This document shows positions 1 to 7,528 of a stretch of 53,110 nt of DNA, in pieces (positions within the stretch are counted from its first letter, which is position 1; each line of letters begins with the position of its first letter). The translations under genes and the position numbers were made by a program. The notes under the pieces were generated by a model, which saw only the letters and a list, made by a program, of their open reading frames with translations, ran no database searches and had not been told where the DNA came from. The stretch lies in contig JAKIWV010000003.1 of assembly GCA_022749815.1 (NCBI GenBank), forward strand, positions 104,938 to 158,047. The letters run 5' to 3'. Origin of the DNA: Thermoplasmata archaeon. Its GTDB lineage: Archaea > Thermoplasmatota > Thermoplasmata > Lutacidiplasmatales > UBA184.

Positions 1-187
1 GCCGCGCGCCGACACGGCCGACCTGCCGGGACATGAACGGGGCGCGGAGGAGCAGAAAGCTGCCGATGAACCAGCCGAGCAGGGCGTAGAAGATCAGGCT
101 CGAGTAGCGCGGGATCGTGAACTCGAGCGCAAAGAGGGCCAGAAAGACCCCGATGTTCACGATCGAGAAGAGCACCCGAAGCTGCAT
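1..187 (-). CDS. Small membrane protein, 3' end cut by window edge
   Basis: Reading the minus strand from an ATG at 187 gives 62 open codons running off the window edge. The start MQLRVLFSIVN leads into a hydrophobic segment (about residues 5-20), a short polar turn (EFTIPRYSS) and a second hydrophobic segment (about 31-49), followed by basic residues. This looks like a two-helix membrane protein. A Shine-Dalgarno-like GGAGCTGA lies about 7 nt upstream of the ATG. I do not recognise a family. It is not clear whether it is co-transcribed with the receiver-like gene upstream on the same strand. Confidence 0.6.
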   Translation of the reverse strand, partial: MQLRVLFSIVNIGVFLALFALEFTIPRYSSLIFYALLGWFIGSFLLLRAPFMSRQVGRVGAR

Positions 188-278
188 CGGTGGTCAGCTC
201 CTGCGAGGGCGCTAGCCTACGTGAGGATTCCGTTACCTTTTCCACCGGGGACGGCTCGACGCCGCGCCACCGCCGAGC

Positions 279-761
279 CTAGGACTCCTGACGAGGCTTG
301 GCGTAGCCGCCGCTGACGTGGCTCTTGTCGGAGGGGAAGGCGACGGCCGGGAAGAGGCTCGTGAGAAGTCGCGTGAAGGCTTCCCGCTGGATCGGGTACT
401 GGACGAGGCCGTCCGCTCCTTCGAGCCGGGCCGGCCCCTCGAGGGCGCGACCGGGCCCGCGAGTCACGAGTACGATCCGGGTCGCGGGGAGTCGACGGCG
501 CGCGTCGTGGAGCAGGTCCTTCCAGCGAGATCCGTGGAGCCCGACAGCCTCGATGAAGACCACGTCGGCGCGCTGTCCGGCGTCGTCGGGCAGGTCGCGG
601 GGGTCGGCGGTCTGTTCAACGACCTGGGCGCCTTCATTGCGCAGGAACGCGTTGAGCATGGAGAGTACTTCGGGCCGATCCCCGAGGACAATCGCCCGGA
701 CCGATGGCGCCACCGGGACTACGGGACCCGTGGGTCCGCGCGGCCGTAGAGGTGCTGCCAC
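279..761 (-). CDS. Degenerate CheY-like receiver domain protein
   Basis: This is a single-domain protein of about 145-160 residues with the alternating strand/helix pattern of a response-regulator receiver domain: VRAIVLGDRPEVLSML at the N-terminus, then ADVVFIEAVG, then RIVLVT, then ADGLVQYPI. In a normal receiver the third strand ends in the phosphoacceptor Asp; here that position looks like Glu (FIEA). The usual acidic pair after strand one is reduced to GD, and the conserved Lys-Pro after strand five is QYP. Phosphorelay by the standard mechanism is therefore unlikely, although Glu could mimic the phosphorylated state. The start is uncertain: GTG at 761 sits just downstream of a weak AT-rich element near 792, while GTG at 713 would give a compact receiver without the Pro-rich leader. 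No kinase gene is nearby. Confidence 0.65.
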   Translation of the reverse strand: MAAPLRPRGPTGPVVPVAPSVRAIVLGDRPEVLSMLNAFLRNEGAQVVEQTADPRDLPDDAGQRADVVFIEAVGLHGSRWKDLLHDARRRLPATRIVLVTRGPGRALEGPARLEGADGLVQYPIQREAFTRLLTSLFPAVAFPSDKSHVSGGYAKPRQES

Positions 762-843
762 GTACAACGAGTAAGGTTCCCGCCGCAATGAAGCTTCGCA
801 CGGAAACAGAAGGGACCGCAGGAGCGCGCGCGCGCGCCCCGGG

Positions 844-850
844 CTAAATA
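844..850 (+). promoter_or_regulatory. Box A (TATA) upstream of rtcB
   Basis: The AT-rich element CTAAATA stands out in GC-rich sequence. Its centre (847) is 26 bp upstream of the in-frame GTG at 873. That is the expected distance from archaeal box A to the transcription start, so the rtcB mRNA is probably leaderless from 873. Confidence 0.6.
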
Positions 851-872
851 GACGGGCCCGATGGCGGCGCCC

Positions 873-2324
873 GTGGCTCACGTTCCTTCGCTCACTCAGC
901 TCGACGAGTTCCGATGGGAGATCGCTCCCACCGAGGTGCCGGGCATGCGAGTGCCCGGAGTACTGTTCGCGAACCCGGCGCTCCTCGAGCCGATCCGCTC
1001 CGACCCGTCGTTGCTCCAGCTGGCCAACGTGGCGACGTTGCCCGGGATCCGGGGAGCGTCGCTCGCGATGCCGGACATCCACTACGGGTACGGCTTCCCG
1101 GTCGGAGGGGTCGCGGCCTTCGACCTTCAGGAAGGCATCGTCTCCCCCGGCGGAATCGGGTACGACATCAACTGCGGCGTGCGGCTCCTTCGAACCTCGT
1201 TGTCTCTCGACGAGACGAAGGCGCGGTTGGCGCCCTTGGTCGAAGCGCTCTACCGGTATGTTCCCAGCGGCGTCGGCTCGAAGGGCCCGGTCACTCTCAA
1301 GACGACGGAGATTGACGAGGTGCTGTCCGGAGGCGCCCGCTGGGCGGTCGACCACGGGTATGGCCGGGCGGCCGATCTTGCGGTCCAGGAGGAGGAGGGG
1401 CGGCTCTCCGGCGCGAATCCCGCCTTCGTGAGTCCGGCCGCGCGCCAGCGCGGGTTGAAACAACTCGGAACGCTCGGCTCCGGCAACCATTTTCTCGAGG
1501 TGCAGACCGTCGGGGAGGTGTTCTACCCGGAGTTCGCGGAGGTGCTCGGCCTCGCGAAGGGAACGGTCACGGTCATGCTTCACTGCGGGTCGCGCGGACT
1601 GGGTCACCAGGTCGCCACCGACTACATCGGAGTGATGGACCAGTACCTCGCCCAGGCCGGCACTCACCTGGTGGACCGGCAGCTCTCCTGCGCCCCGATC
1701 GGGTCCGAGGAGGGCCAGCGGTACCTGGCGGCCATGGCCGCGGGCGCGAACTTCGCCTGGGCGAACCGACAGGTGATCACGCACGGCATCCGGCGCGCGT
1801 TCCGGGAGGTTTTCCAACGGCCGGACGAGGAGCTCGACCTGGCGGTCGTTTACGATATCTCCCACAACATGGCCAAGGTCGAGGAGCACGCCCTGGCCGA
1901 CGGCCGGCGAAAGGTGCTCGTACACCGGAAGGGCGCGACGCGCGCGTTTCCCCCGGGGCGGGAGGAGGTACCCTCCGCCTACCGGCGGTTCGGTCAGCCG
2001 GTGCTGGTGCCCGGCGACATGGGGACGGCGAGCTATGTGCTTGCGGGGTTGCCGTCGTCGATGGACCGGTCGTACGGCTCGTCGTGCCACGGCGCCGGTC
2101 GACGGCTCTCCCGGCACGCCGCCGTACGGCAGTTCCGCTTCGAAGACGTTACGCGCCGACTCCGCGAGCAGGGAATCCTCGTCCGGTCGGCGTCGCGAGA
2201 GGGCGTCACGGAGGAGGCGCCCGGCGCCTACAAGGACGTCGAGGAGGTAGTCCGCGTTGCCGAAGGCGCGGGGCTCACCCGTCGTGTCGCTCGGCTCGTT
2301 CCGATCGGGGTCGTCAAGGGCTGA
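873..2324 (+). CDS. rtcB: tRNA-splicing ligase RtcB
   Basis: RtcB joins the 2',3'-cyclic phosphate and 5'-OH ends left by archaeal tRNA-splicing endonuclease, using GTP and Mn2+. Family motifs run the full length: PGMRVPG near the N-terminus, DINCGVR with the metal-binding Cys, HCGSRGLGH, GDMGTASYV, and SCHGAGR with the guanylylated His. At about 483 residues it has the usual length, and no intein interrupts it, unlike some archaeal homologues. The start is set at GTG 873 because box A lies 26 bp upstream; an ATG at 861 is in frame and adds four residues. The window contains two tRNAs with predicted introns (10005-10116 and 44573-44690), which are natural substrates for this pathway. Confidence 0.95.
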   Translation: MAHVPSLTQLDEFRWEIAPTEVPGMRVPGVLFANPALLEPIRSDPSLLQLANVATLPGIRGASLAMPDIHYGYGFPVGGVAAFDLQEGIVSPGGIGYDINCGVRLLRTSLSLDETKARLAPLVEALYRYVPSGVGSKGPVTLKTTEIDEVLSGGARWAVDHGYGRAADLAVQEEEGRLSGANPAFVSPAARQRGLKQLGTLGSGNHFLEVQTVGEVFYPEFAEVLGLAKGTVTVMLHCGSRGLGHQVATDYIGVMDQYLAQAGTHLVDRQLSCAPIGSEEGQRYLAAMAAGANFAWANRQVITHGIRRAFREVFQRPDEELDLAVVYDISHNMAKVEEHALADGRRKVLVHRKGATRAFPPGREEVPSAYRRFGQPVLVPGDMGTASYVLAGLPSSMDRSYGSSCHGAGRRLSRHAAVRQFRFEDVTRRLREQGILVRSASREGVTEEAPGAYKDVEEVVRVAEGAGLTRRVARLVPIGVVKG

Positions 2325-2390
2325 AGCGCCCCAGCGGCCGTTCCCCTCGGCAGAGCCTATAACCGCGCCGGACTCGAAGGACGGGCATTC

Positions 2391-3728
2391 GTGGTCGCGG
2401 CGTGGGTCGGCTGGGCAATCACTGCGGGGCTGATCGCGGCCTACGCGCTCGTGGTCGTCGCGCTCTACCGAGCCGGCCGGATTGGCCCCGACCGGGCGCT
2501 CTCGTTGCTCGGGCCGTTGCTGATGATGAAGACCCGGCGGGGACGGAGTCTTTTGGACCGACTCGGGCGTTTCCGTCGGTTCTGGTCGGTCCTCGGGGAC
2601 ATCGGTCTCCTCCTCGCGGGCGTCGCGATGGTGCTCATCGTCGTCACGCTCTCGGTCGAAGCGGTCCTCGCGCTCCGGCTCACCCCGGCGCAAGCGCCGA
2701 CGCCGAGCGAGGCGCTCGGTCTTCCCGGTATCAATCCGTTCATCCCGCTCACCTACGGACTCGTGGCGATCGTCGTCGGGATCGTGATCCACGAACTGTT
2801 CCACGGCATCGTGGCCCGGTCCCAGAATATCGGGGTCAAGAGTCTCGGCATCCTCTGGCTCGTCGTGCCGATCGGCGCCTTCGTCGAACAGGACGACGTC
2901 CAGATGCAGGCGGCGAGCCGGCGGGCCCGGGACCGCGTGGCCGCCGCGGGAATCCTCGCGAACTTCCTGTTGGCGGCGGTGACGTTCTTCCTCCTCGCGC
3001 TCTTGCTCACCACGTCGGTCCAGCCCGCGGCGTCGGGGGTCGGGGTCGTTCAGGTCGTGGGCGGCACGCCGGCGGCCGGGGTCGGCGTCCAGGCGGGCGA
3101 CATCATCACCCAGGTCAACGGGACTGCCACGCCGACGAACGCGATCTTCCTCCACCTGCTTCAAGGGAGCCGCGCCGGTCAATCGATGCCCTTGAGTTGG
3201 TGGAGCGCGGCGCAGGACCGGCAGCTGTCGGGCGTCGTCACGCTCGCGGCCTATCCAGGGAACGCGACGCGGGGATTTCTGGGGGTCGCCCCCAGCTACC
3301 TCAGTCCGTCGGACCTCGTCACGACGATGGCCACGCCGTGGGCCAGCTCGTCGGGTGCCTTCTCGGGCTTTCTGACCTGGGTCATCCTCCCGCCCGCCTA
3401 CGTGGAGCCCGTCCAGGGGCCTACCGTCACCTTCTACCACGCGACGGGACCCTTGGCTTCCTTGGGGATTGGCAACGTCTGGATTCTGGCGAACGTCCTC
3501 TACTGGCTCACGTGGATCAACCTGCTCCTGGGGCTTTCGAACGGATTGCCGTTGATCCCCCTCGACGGCCACCTGCTGTTCCGGGACTGGGTCTCGGGAA
3601 TCGCGGCCCGGTTCCGCACGAGCTGGACGGCGAAGCAGCTCGACAACTTCTCTGGTCAGGCGACGATCGCCGCATCGCTCGTCATCGTGTTCCTACTCCT
3701 ATGGCAGTTCGTGGCGCCCCGGCTGTAG
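2391..3728 (+). CDS. M50-type site-2 membrane metalloprotease with PDZ domain
   Basis: This is an intramembrane zinc protease of the site-2 protease family, which cleaves substrates within or beside the membrane. The zinc motif HELFH is at residues 134-138 inside a transmembrane helix, and the third ligand motif LPLIPLDGH is near 386-394 (Asp392). A PDZ-like domain lies between them at about residues 205-300 (GVGVVQVV, AGDIITQVNG). Hydrophobic segments occur near residues 8-26, 70-95, 120-140, 185-205, 355-385 and 420-440. At 445 residues it is normal for the PDZ-bearing type. The GTG start at 2391 follows a CTATAA element near 2355-2361. Its end overlaps the start of priL by 28 nt, so the two genes are probably co-transcribed. 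The substrate is unknown. Confidence 0.88.
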   Translation: MVAAWVGWAITAGLIAAYALVVVALYRAGRIGPDRALSLLGPLLMMKTRRGRSLLDRLGRFRRFWSVLGDIGLLLAGVAMVLIVVTLSVEAVLALRLTPAQAPTPSEALGLPGINPFIPLTYGLVAIVVGIVIHELFHGIVARSQNIGVKSLGILWLVVPIGAFVEQDDVQMQAASRRARDRVAAAGILANFLLAAVTFFLLALLLTTSVQPAASGVGVVQVVGGTPAAGVGVQAGDIITQVNGTATPTNAIFLHLLQGSRAGQSMPLSWWSAAQDRQLSGVVTLAAYPGNATRGFLGVAPSYLSPSDLVTTMATPWASSSGAFSGFLTWVILPPAYVEPVQGPTVTFYHATGPLASLGIGNVWILANVLYWLTWINLLLGLSNGLPLIPLDGHLLFRDWVSGIAARFRTSWTAKQLDNFSGQATIAASLVIVFLLLWQFVAPRL

Positions 3729-4873
3729 CCGACCGGGATCTCTGGGCGAAGTACCCCTTCCTGCCGGGAGCGGAATCGCTCATCGCCGACTACTCCCCGT
3801 CGCTCGGCGAGCTGATCGCCGGGCCGGCGTACGCCCGCGCCCGCGAGCTGGGACGGATCCGGGTACGAGCCGCCGCAGACGACCCGACGGGAACGGCGGC
3901 GCTGACCGAGCTCGACCGGGCCGACCCCGACGAACGGTTCCTTTCGTTCATGTACGCTCGGCTCCTCCTGTCGGTCGCGTCGACCACCGCCCCGGGGCGA
4001 CGGTGGTCCGTCGCCGAGGCCCGTCGGGCGGCGGAACGGCTCGACGAGGTCACCGAACGGCTGCCGATGGAATTCACCGCCGTCGCCCGGCTCCTCGGAT
4101 TCCCCGTGGAACCCTCGACCGGGGGGTATCGGCTCACGTTGGCCGATTACCTCCGCTTGTCGGCCGGCCTCCGCGAGCCGGAGTTCCGTCTGGTCCACCA
4201 GCGCCTGGCGCGCGGCGAAGTAGAGGTATCCGCCGGACGAGCGGCCCGACTGCTCCAGGAAGGGATCCGGGTGCGCCTCTCGACGAGCCTTCCGGCCGAC
4301 CTGGCGCCCGAGGTGCGGAACCGATTGCAAGCGGCGGAGCTCGACTTCCTTCGGGACCTGGCCCAACGGGTCCCCATGCCGATGCAACGGCGGGGCGTGA
4401 TGGTGCTTCGGGCGGAGTACTTCCCGCCCTGCATCCGGAAGATGCGCCGGATGCTCGAGAAGGGCGAAAATTTGGCCCACTCGGGCCGATTCGCCCTGGC
4501 CGCGTTCCTCCACCGGTCCGGCGCCGACTTCGACACGATCGTCGACGCCTATCGGGGGGCGCCCGATTTCGACGAGAGCATCTCCCGCTACCAGGTCGAG
4601 CACATCACCCAGCGCGACGGCGGTCGCGGGTACGAACCACCGACATGCGAGACCCTTCGAAGCCAGGGGCTGTGTTTCCGGGAAGGAGACCCGGCGGCCC
4701 CGAACGCCGTCGACCGGGCTCGCGACGCGCTCTGTTTCGAACCGGTCCTCGTTCGGCCGACGCTTTATTACCGCCTCAGGGGCGGGGCGGCGGTCGAGCG
4801 ACCGGCGGCGGAGGCGGCGGCGGGAGGCGCGGCGCCGGGCCCAACGCCGTCCAGATCTGGCGGGCCCGGCTGA
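3701..4873 (+). CDS. priL: DNA primase large subunit PriL
   Basis: This is the non-catalytic, iron-sulfur subunit of archaeal/eukaryotic-type primase, which partners PriS in making replication primers. The N-terminal half is helical. The C-terminal half carries the four cysteines expected for the 4Fe-4S cluster: Cys244 (FPPCIRKM), Cys316 (PPTCETL), Cys325 (GLCF) and Cys345 (ALCFEP). The chain is 390 residues. The ATG at 3701 lies within the last codons of the upstream protease gene. The Ala/Gly/Pro-rich C-terminus runs 98 bp into the opposing CDP-alcohol phosphatidyltransferase gene. PriS is not in the window. Confidence 0.88.
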   Translation: MAVRGAPAVADRDLWAKYPFLPGAESLIADYSPSLGELIAGPAYARARELGRIRVRAAADDPTGTAALTELDRADPDERFLSFMYARLLLSVASTTAPGRRWSVAEARRAAERLDEVTERLPMEFTAVARLLGFPVEPSTGGYRLTLADYLRLSAGLREPEFRLVHQRLARGEVEVSAGRAARLLQEGIRVRLSTSLPADLAPEVRNRLQAAELDFLRDLAQRVPMPMQRRGVMVLRAEYFPPCIRKMRRMLEKGENLAHSGRFALAAFLHRSGADFDTIVDAYRGAPDFDESISRYQVEHITQRDGGRGYEPPTCETLRSQGLCFREGDPAAPNAVDRARDALCFEPVLVRPTLYYRLRGGAAVERPAAEAAAGGAAPGPTPSRSGGPG

Positions 4874-5489
4874 GCGCCGTCCACTGGCCGGCGACGAGGA
4901 AGTACGCGAACAAGAGGTCGAAGACGGTGAGCGAGACCCCCGCGATGCTGAAGCGGGCGAGCGAGGACTGGGCCGCCCACGGCCAGGGCAGGACGAACAG
5001 GAACTCGAGGAACGCCGCGGCCGACAGCAGCAACAACCGGTCCGCCCGCGACAGGAGTCCCCGGTAGAGTCGGCCGAGCCCGAGGGCCTGGGCTTGGGTC
5101 CCCATGTAACTGGTCAGCAAGAGACTCACCAGCGCCAGCAGTCCGAGCCAGAGGATCGAGAAGCCCGAGACGGCGAGCCCGAGCACGAGGGCCACATCCC
5201 CGTACCGGTCGAGGACGTGGTCGAGGAAATCCCCCCGGAGCGACGTGCGGCCGGTGCGACGCGCGACCTCTCCGTCCAGCACGTCGAAGGCGCCACCGGC
5301 AAATATCAGGACCGAAACGGCGAGGAAGAGGTAGGGGGTGGTGTACCTAGAAAGGAGCGCCAGGCCGGCCGCGGCGACGAGCAGCCCGATGCCGATTCCG
5401 CTCAGGGTCGCCGGAGACCAGGCGAGCCAGGGCCGGACCCAGCGGTCGATGTACGGAGCGAGGCGGGCCCGGTACTCCTCGAGGACCAT
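4776..5489 (-). CDS. CDP-alcohol phosphatidyltransferase (archaeal phospholipid head-group synthesis)
   Basis: This integral membrane enzyme joins a CDP-activated lipid to an alcohol head group. The signature is complete: DVLDGEVAR followed by LRGDFLDHVLD, matching the family pattern D-x2-D-G-x2-A-R-x8-G-x3-D-x3-D with its metal-binding aspartates. About five hydrophobic helices follow or flank it, and the protein has 237 residues, typical for archaetidylinositol-phosphate synthase-like members. The exact substrate (inositol phosphate, serine or glycerol phosphate) cannot be read from the sequence. The C-terminal tail is Pro/Arg-rich and overlaps the 3' end of priL by 98 bp. The AK6 gene lies 9 nt upstream on the same strand, so the two are probably one operon. 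Confidence 0.85.
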   Translation of the reverse strand: MVLEEYRARLAPYIDRWVRPWLAWSPATLSGIGIGLLVAAAGLALLSRYTTPYLFLAVSVLIFAGGAFDVLDGEVARRTGRTSLRGDFLDHVLDRYGDVALVLGLAVSGFSILWLGLLALVSLLLTSYMGTQAQALGLGRLYRGLLSRADRLLLLSAAAFLEFLFVLPWPWAAQSSLARFSIAGVSLTVFDLLFAYFLVAGQWTALSRARQIWTALGPAPRLPPPPPPPVARPPPRP

Positions 5490-5498
5490 CCGAGGGTC

Positions 5499-6185
5499 TC
5501 AGTCGGTGTCACGCAAAAGCTGCTCGGTCACCCAGGGGTCGGCCAGCCAATCGACGTGGCCGAAGCGGGAGGCCGGACGGTTCCGGAGGAGGCGCCCGAC
5601 GACCCGGGCCACCGTCGAGGGCGAACGGCCGGTCGTGTCGACCTCCCACAACCGCCCCCCGCGCCGACAGGCCGCTGCTTCGAACAGGATAACGCCGATC
5701 GCCTCGGAAGCGACGTTGGCGCGGAGTTCGTTGACACGAGCTCCGCGCCGTTGGAGCCGCCGCCTCAATTCCCGAGGGTGGCAGCGGAGAACGATCACGT
5801 CGCGGACCGGGAGGAGGTGGGCCAAGTGGCCCGTCAGAACGCTCGCCCGGGGACGCTTTGACCTAGGACGGGCCACATCGAGCGCACCCATTCTTCGCGC
5901 GAGCCGGGAAAGGTCGACCTGCAGGGAGTGACCGGTCCGGCGCTCGGCGCAGCCCAGACGAGCCGCGAGATCGGCCACGGCGACCACCTCGCATTGGCGG
6001 GCCAGGAGACGACCCACCCGGCTCTTCCCGGACCCCGGCGTCCCTGTCAGTGCGGTCCAACGCGTACGCGGACCCGGTCCGGCGAGTGCAGGGACGGCGC
6101 GACGGGCCCGCGGCCGTTGGTGTTTCCGCGTCGGAGATTGACCCGACCGCGCCTGCCCCTCTCGAAGCCAGGCAGCGAACGGCAC
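5499..6185 (-). CDS. AK6/Fap7-family adenylate kinase-like NTPase
   Basis: This is a P-loop kinase of the AK6 (Fap7) family, which in archaea and eukaryotes acts on adenylates and in maturation of the small ribosomal subunit. The P-loop is GTPGSGKS at about residues 48-55. The downstream part has the AK6 pattern HLLPVRDVIVLRCHP, then RRRLQRRG, then NELRANVASEA. The protein ends in a Trp/Asp-rich tail. An N-terminal Arg-rich extension of about 40 residues is unusual, but no start codon lies between it and the P-loop. The GTG at 6185 is supported by a box A 25 bp upstream, implying a leaderless transcript. The promoter is shared with the divergent gene at 6236. Confidence 0.8.
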   Translation of the reverse strand: MPFAAWLREGQARSGQSPTRKHQRPRARRAVPALAGPGPRTRWTALTGTPGSGKSRVGRLLARQCEVVAVADLAARLGCAERRTGHSLQVDLSRLARRMGALDVARPRSKRPRASVLTGHLAHLLPVRDVIVLRCHPRELRRRLQRRGARVNELRANVASEAIGVILFEAAACRRGGRLWEVDTTGRSPSTVARVVGRLLRNRPASRFGHVDWLADPWVTEQLLRDTD

Positions 6186-6205
6186 GTCAAGAATAGTTCC
6201 CGAGG

Positions 6206-6217
6206 GATTTAAGTATT
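6206..6217. promoter_or_regulatory. Shared bidirectional box A between AK6 and a surface-protein gene
   Basis: The element GATTTAAGTATT is the only AT-rich stretch in a 50-bp intergenic region. Its centre (about 6210) is 25 bp from the GTG at 6185 on the minus strand and 26 bp from the ATG at 6236 on the plus strand. Its core is nearly symmetric, so one TATA site could serve both genes, each leaderless. Confidence 0.6.
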
Positions 6218-6235
6218 GAAAGTCGTCACCCCCGT

Positions 6236-7426
6236 ATGCACCACGCGTCTAGCCGAGCACTCTGGTCAACCTTCGTATTGGCGGCGGTTTTTGTTTCGGC
6301 CATCGCGTTAATGGGCCTCGCGGTCCCGATGACGCACTCCGGGTCCCATGCGATTTCTGCCACCCATGCGACGACGGCTGTGGCGCCCCCCTCCGCCCCC
6401 CACATCAACAAGCTACCGATCGCTGGCAATGCGTCGGGCACCGTCGTGATCACAAGTGCCATCCCTGTTTACCTTACCATTCCGTATGTCTTGACGTGGG
6501 CGATTACCACTCACAACGCGACGCCGAGTGCTGCGAATGTCTCGGAAACGTTTTCGCTCGAGTACGAGTTTGGCGAGGCCATTATCGTGACGGCTGGGAT
6601 TCCGTTCGCCTCCGGCCATCCCTTGACCAACTCATTCACCATGAACGCAACGACCCTCAAATCGACGTATGCGGGCGGAGCGCTACTGGAGGGGTCGTAC
6701 GTACTCGTCGTAACGCTCGTCGTGACGAACACGAGCCAGTCGTCTCCTCAGCCGTTCACCACGACCGCCTCCGCGGGAACTCAGCTCGCCGCGCACTTCC
6801 CAACGGGAGTGCTATTCAACCCGGCGGCTAAGTCGAACGTGAGCGCGGGACCCATAACGATCTCGGGAGAGTACAACGGAAGCTTCGTGAACTCCGCCAA
6901 CGTGACGGTCTACAACGCCACCCACGTGGTCGTGTTCGTTCAGGGAGTGTTCTCGCCCCAGGTTTCGCCCAACGCGCAAGAGGGCTTCTCGGTCAACCTG
7001 ATGTCTCTCCCCGGAACGTACACGGTCGTCCTCACGCTCGGCGCCCCGTACAACCACACGATCGTCGCTCAGTCCGAGGCCTTCACTGCCTTGGCGTCGT
7101 CCTCTAGCTCGGGGACGACGAGGTATGTCAACACGACCAACACAACCACGGCGGCCTTCTCGTTCGCCGGTTTGGGAGCCGGTGGCACGGCGGCCCTCTT
7201 GATTGTGCTGGGCATGATCGTCGGGATCATCGTTGCGCTCCTGGTCGCCCGGGGAACGTCGATGTCGACGGCCGCGGGCCCTGCGCAGCCGTGGGCTTCT
7301 CAAGCGGCCGGAACGACGGCGGGTACGACCACGATGGCCAACGAGTGCTCGGTGTGTCACCAGACCTTCGCTACGGCCGATGAGTTGAAGGAACACGCGA
7401 AGAGTCAGCACGGCATCACGATGTGA
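6236..7426 (+). CDS. Exported membrane-anchored protein with cytosolic C2H2 zinc finger
   Basis: I recognise no overall family, but the layout is clear. Residues 1-30 form a signal peptide or anchor (basic start, then a hydrophobic run). Residues about 40-310 are rich in Thr, Ser, Ala and Asn with many N-x-T/S sites and beta-strand character, as in extracellular archaeal domains. A hydrophobic helix follows (about 315-339), then a 30-residue Ala/Thr linker. The end is a classical C2H2 zinc finger: Cys371, Cys374, His387, His392, with the expected hydrophobic Phe and Leu between. The finger would face the cytoplasm. The gene is leaderless from a shared promoter. Base composition is less GC-rich than its neighbours, as is common for surface-protein genes. 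Function unknown. Confidence 0.8.
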   Translation: MHHASSRALWSTFVLAAVFVSAIALMGLAVPMTHSGSHAISATHATTAVAPPSAPHINKLPIAGNASGTVVITSAIPVYLTIPYVLTWAITTHNATPSAANVSETFSLEYEFGEAIIVTAGIPFASGHPLTNSFTMNATTLKSTYAGGALLEGSYVLVVTLVVTNTSQSSPQPFTTTASAGTQLAAHFPTGVLFNPAAKSNVSAGPITISGEYNGSFVNSANVTVYNATHVVVFVQGVFSPQVSPNAQEGFSVNLMSLPGTYTVVLTLGAPYNHTIVAQSEAFTALASSSSSGTTRYVNTTNTTTAAFSFAGLGAGGTAALLIVLGMIVGIIVALLVARGTSMSTAAGPAQPWASQAAGTTAGTTTMANECSVCHQTFATADELKEHAKSQHGITM

Positions 7427-7462
7427 AGCCGGGCCACCACCTCGCCACCCTCCCGCGAACCA

Positions 7463-7483
7463 TTTCCCCCTTTCCTTTTTCTT
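7463..7483. terminator. Pyrimidine/T-rich terminator between convergent genes
   Basis: A tract ending CCTTTTTCTT lies in the 102-bp gap between the converging ends of the zinc-finger surface protein (stop 7426) and the SHMT-like gene (stop 7529). Archaeal RNA polymerase terminates at such U-rich tracts without needing a hairpin. It reads as T-rich only on the plus strand, so it most likely serves the surface-protein gene. Confidence 0.5.
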
Positions 7484-7528
7484 GAGTGGAATAGTCCGCA
7501 GGGCTGTACGCCTCGGGGGCCCGGGTGG

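Noticed and set aside
279..3572. A very long minus-strand open frame (over 1000 codons)
   Set aside because: Only its last part encodes a plausible protein (the receiver-like gene). The rest is antisense to rtcB and the M50 protease, is Arg/Asp-rich, and has no motifs; GC-rich DNA produces such shadows.
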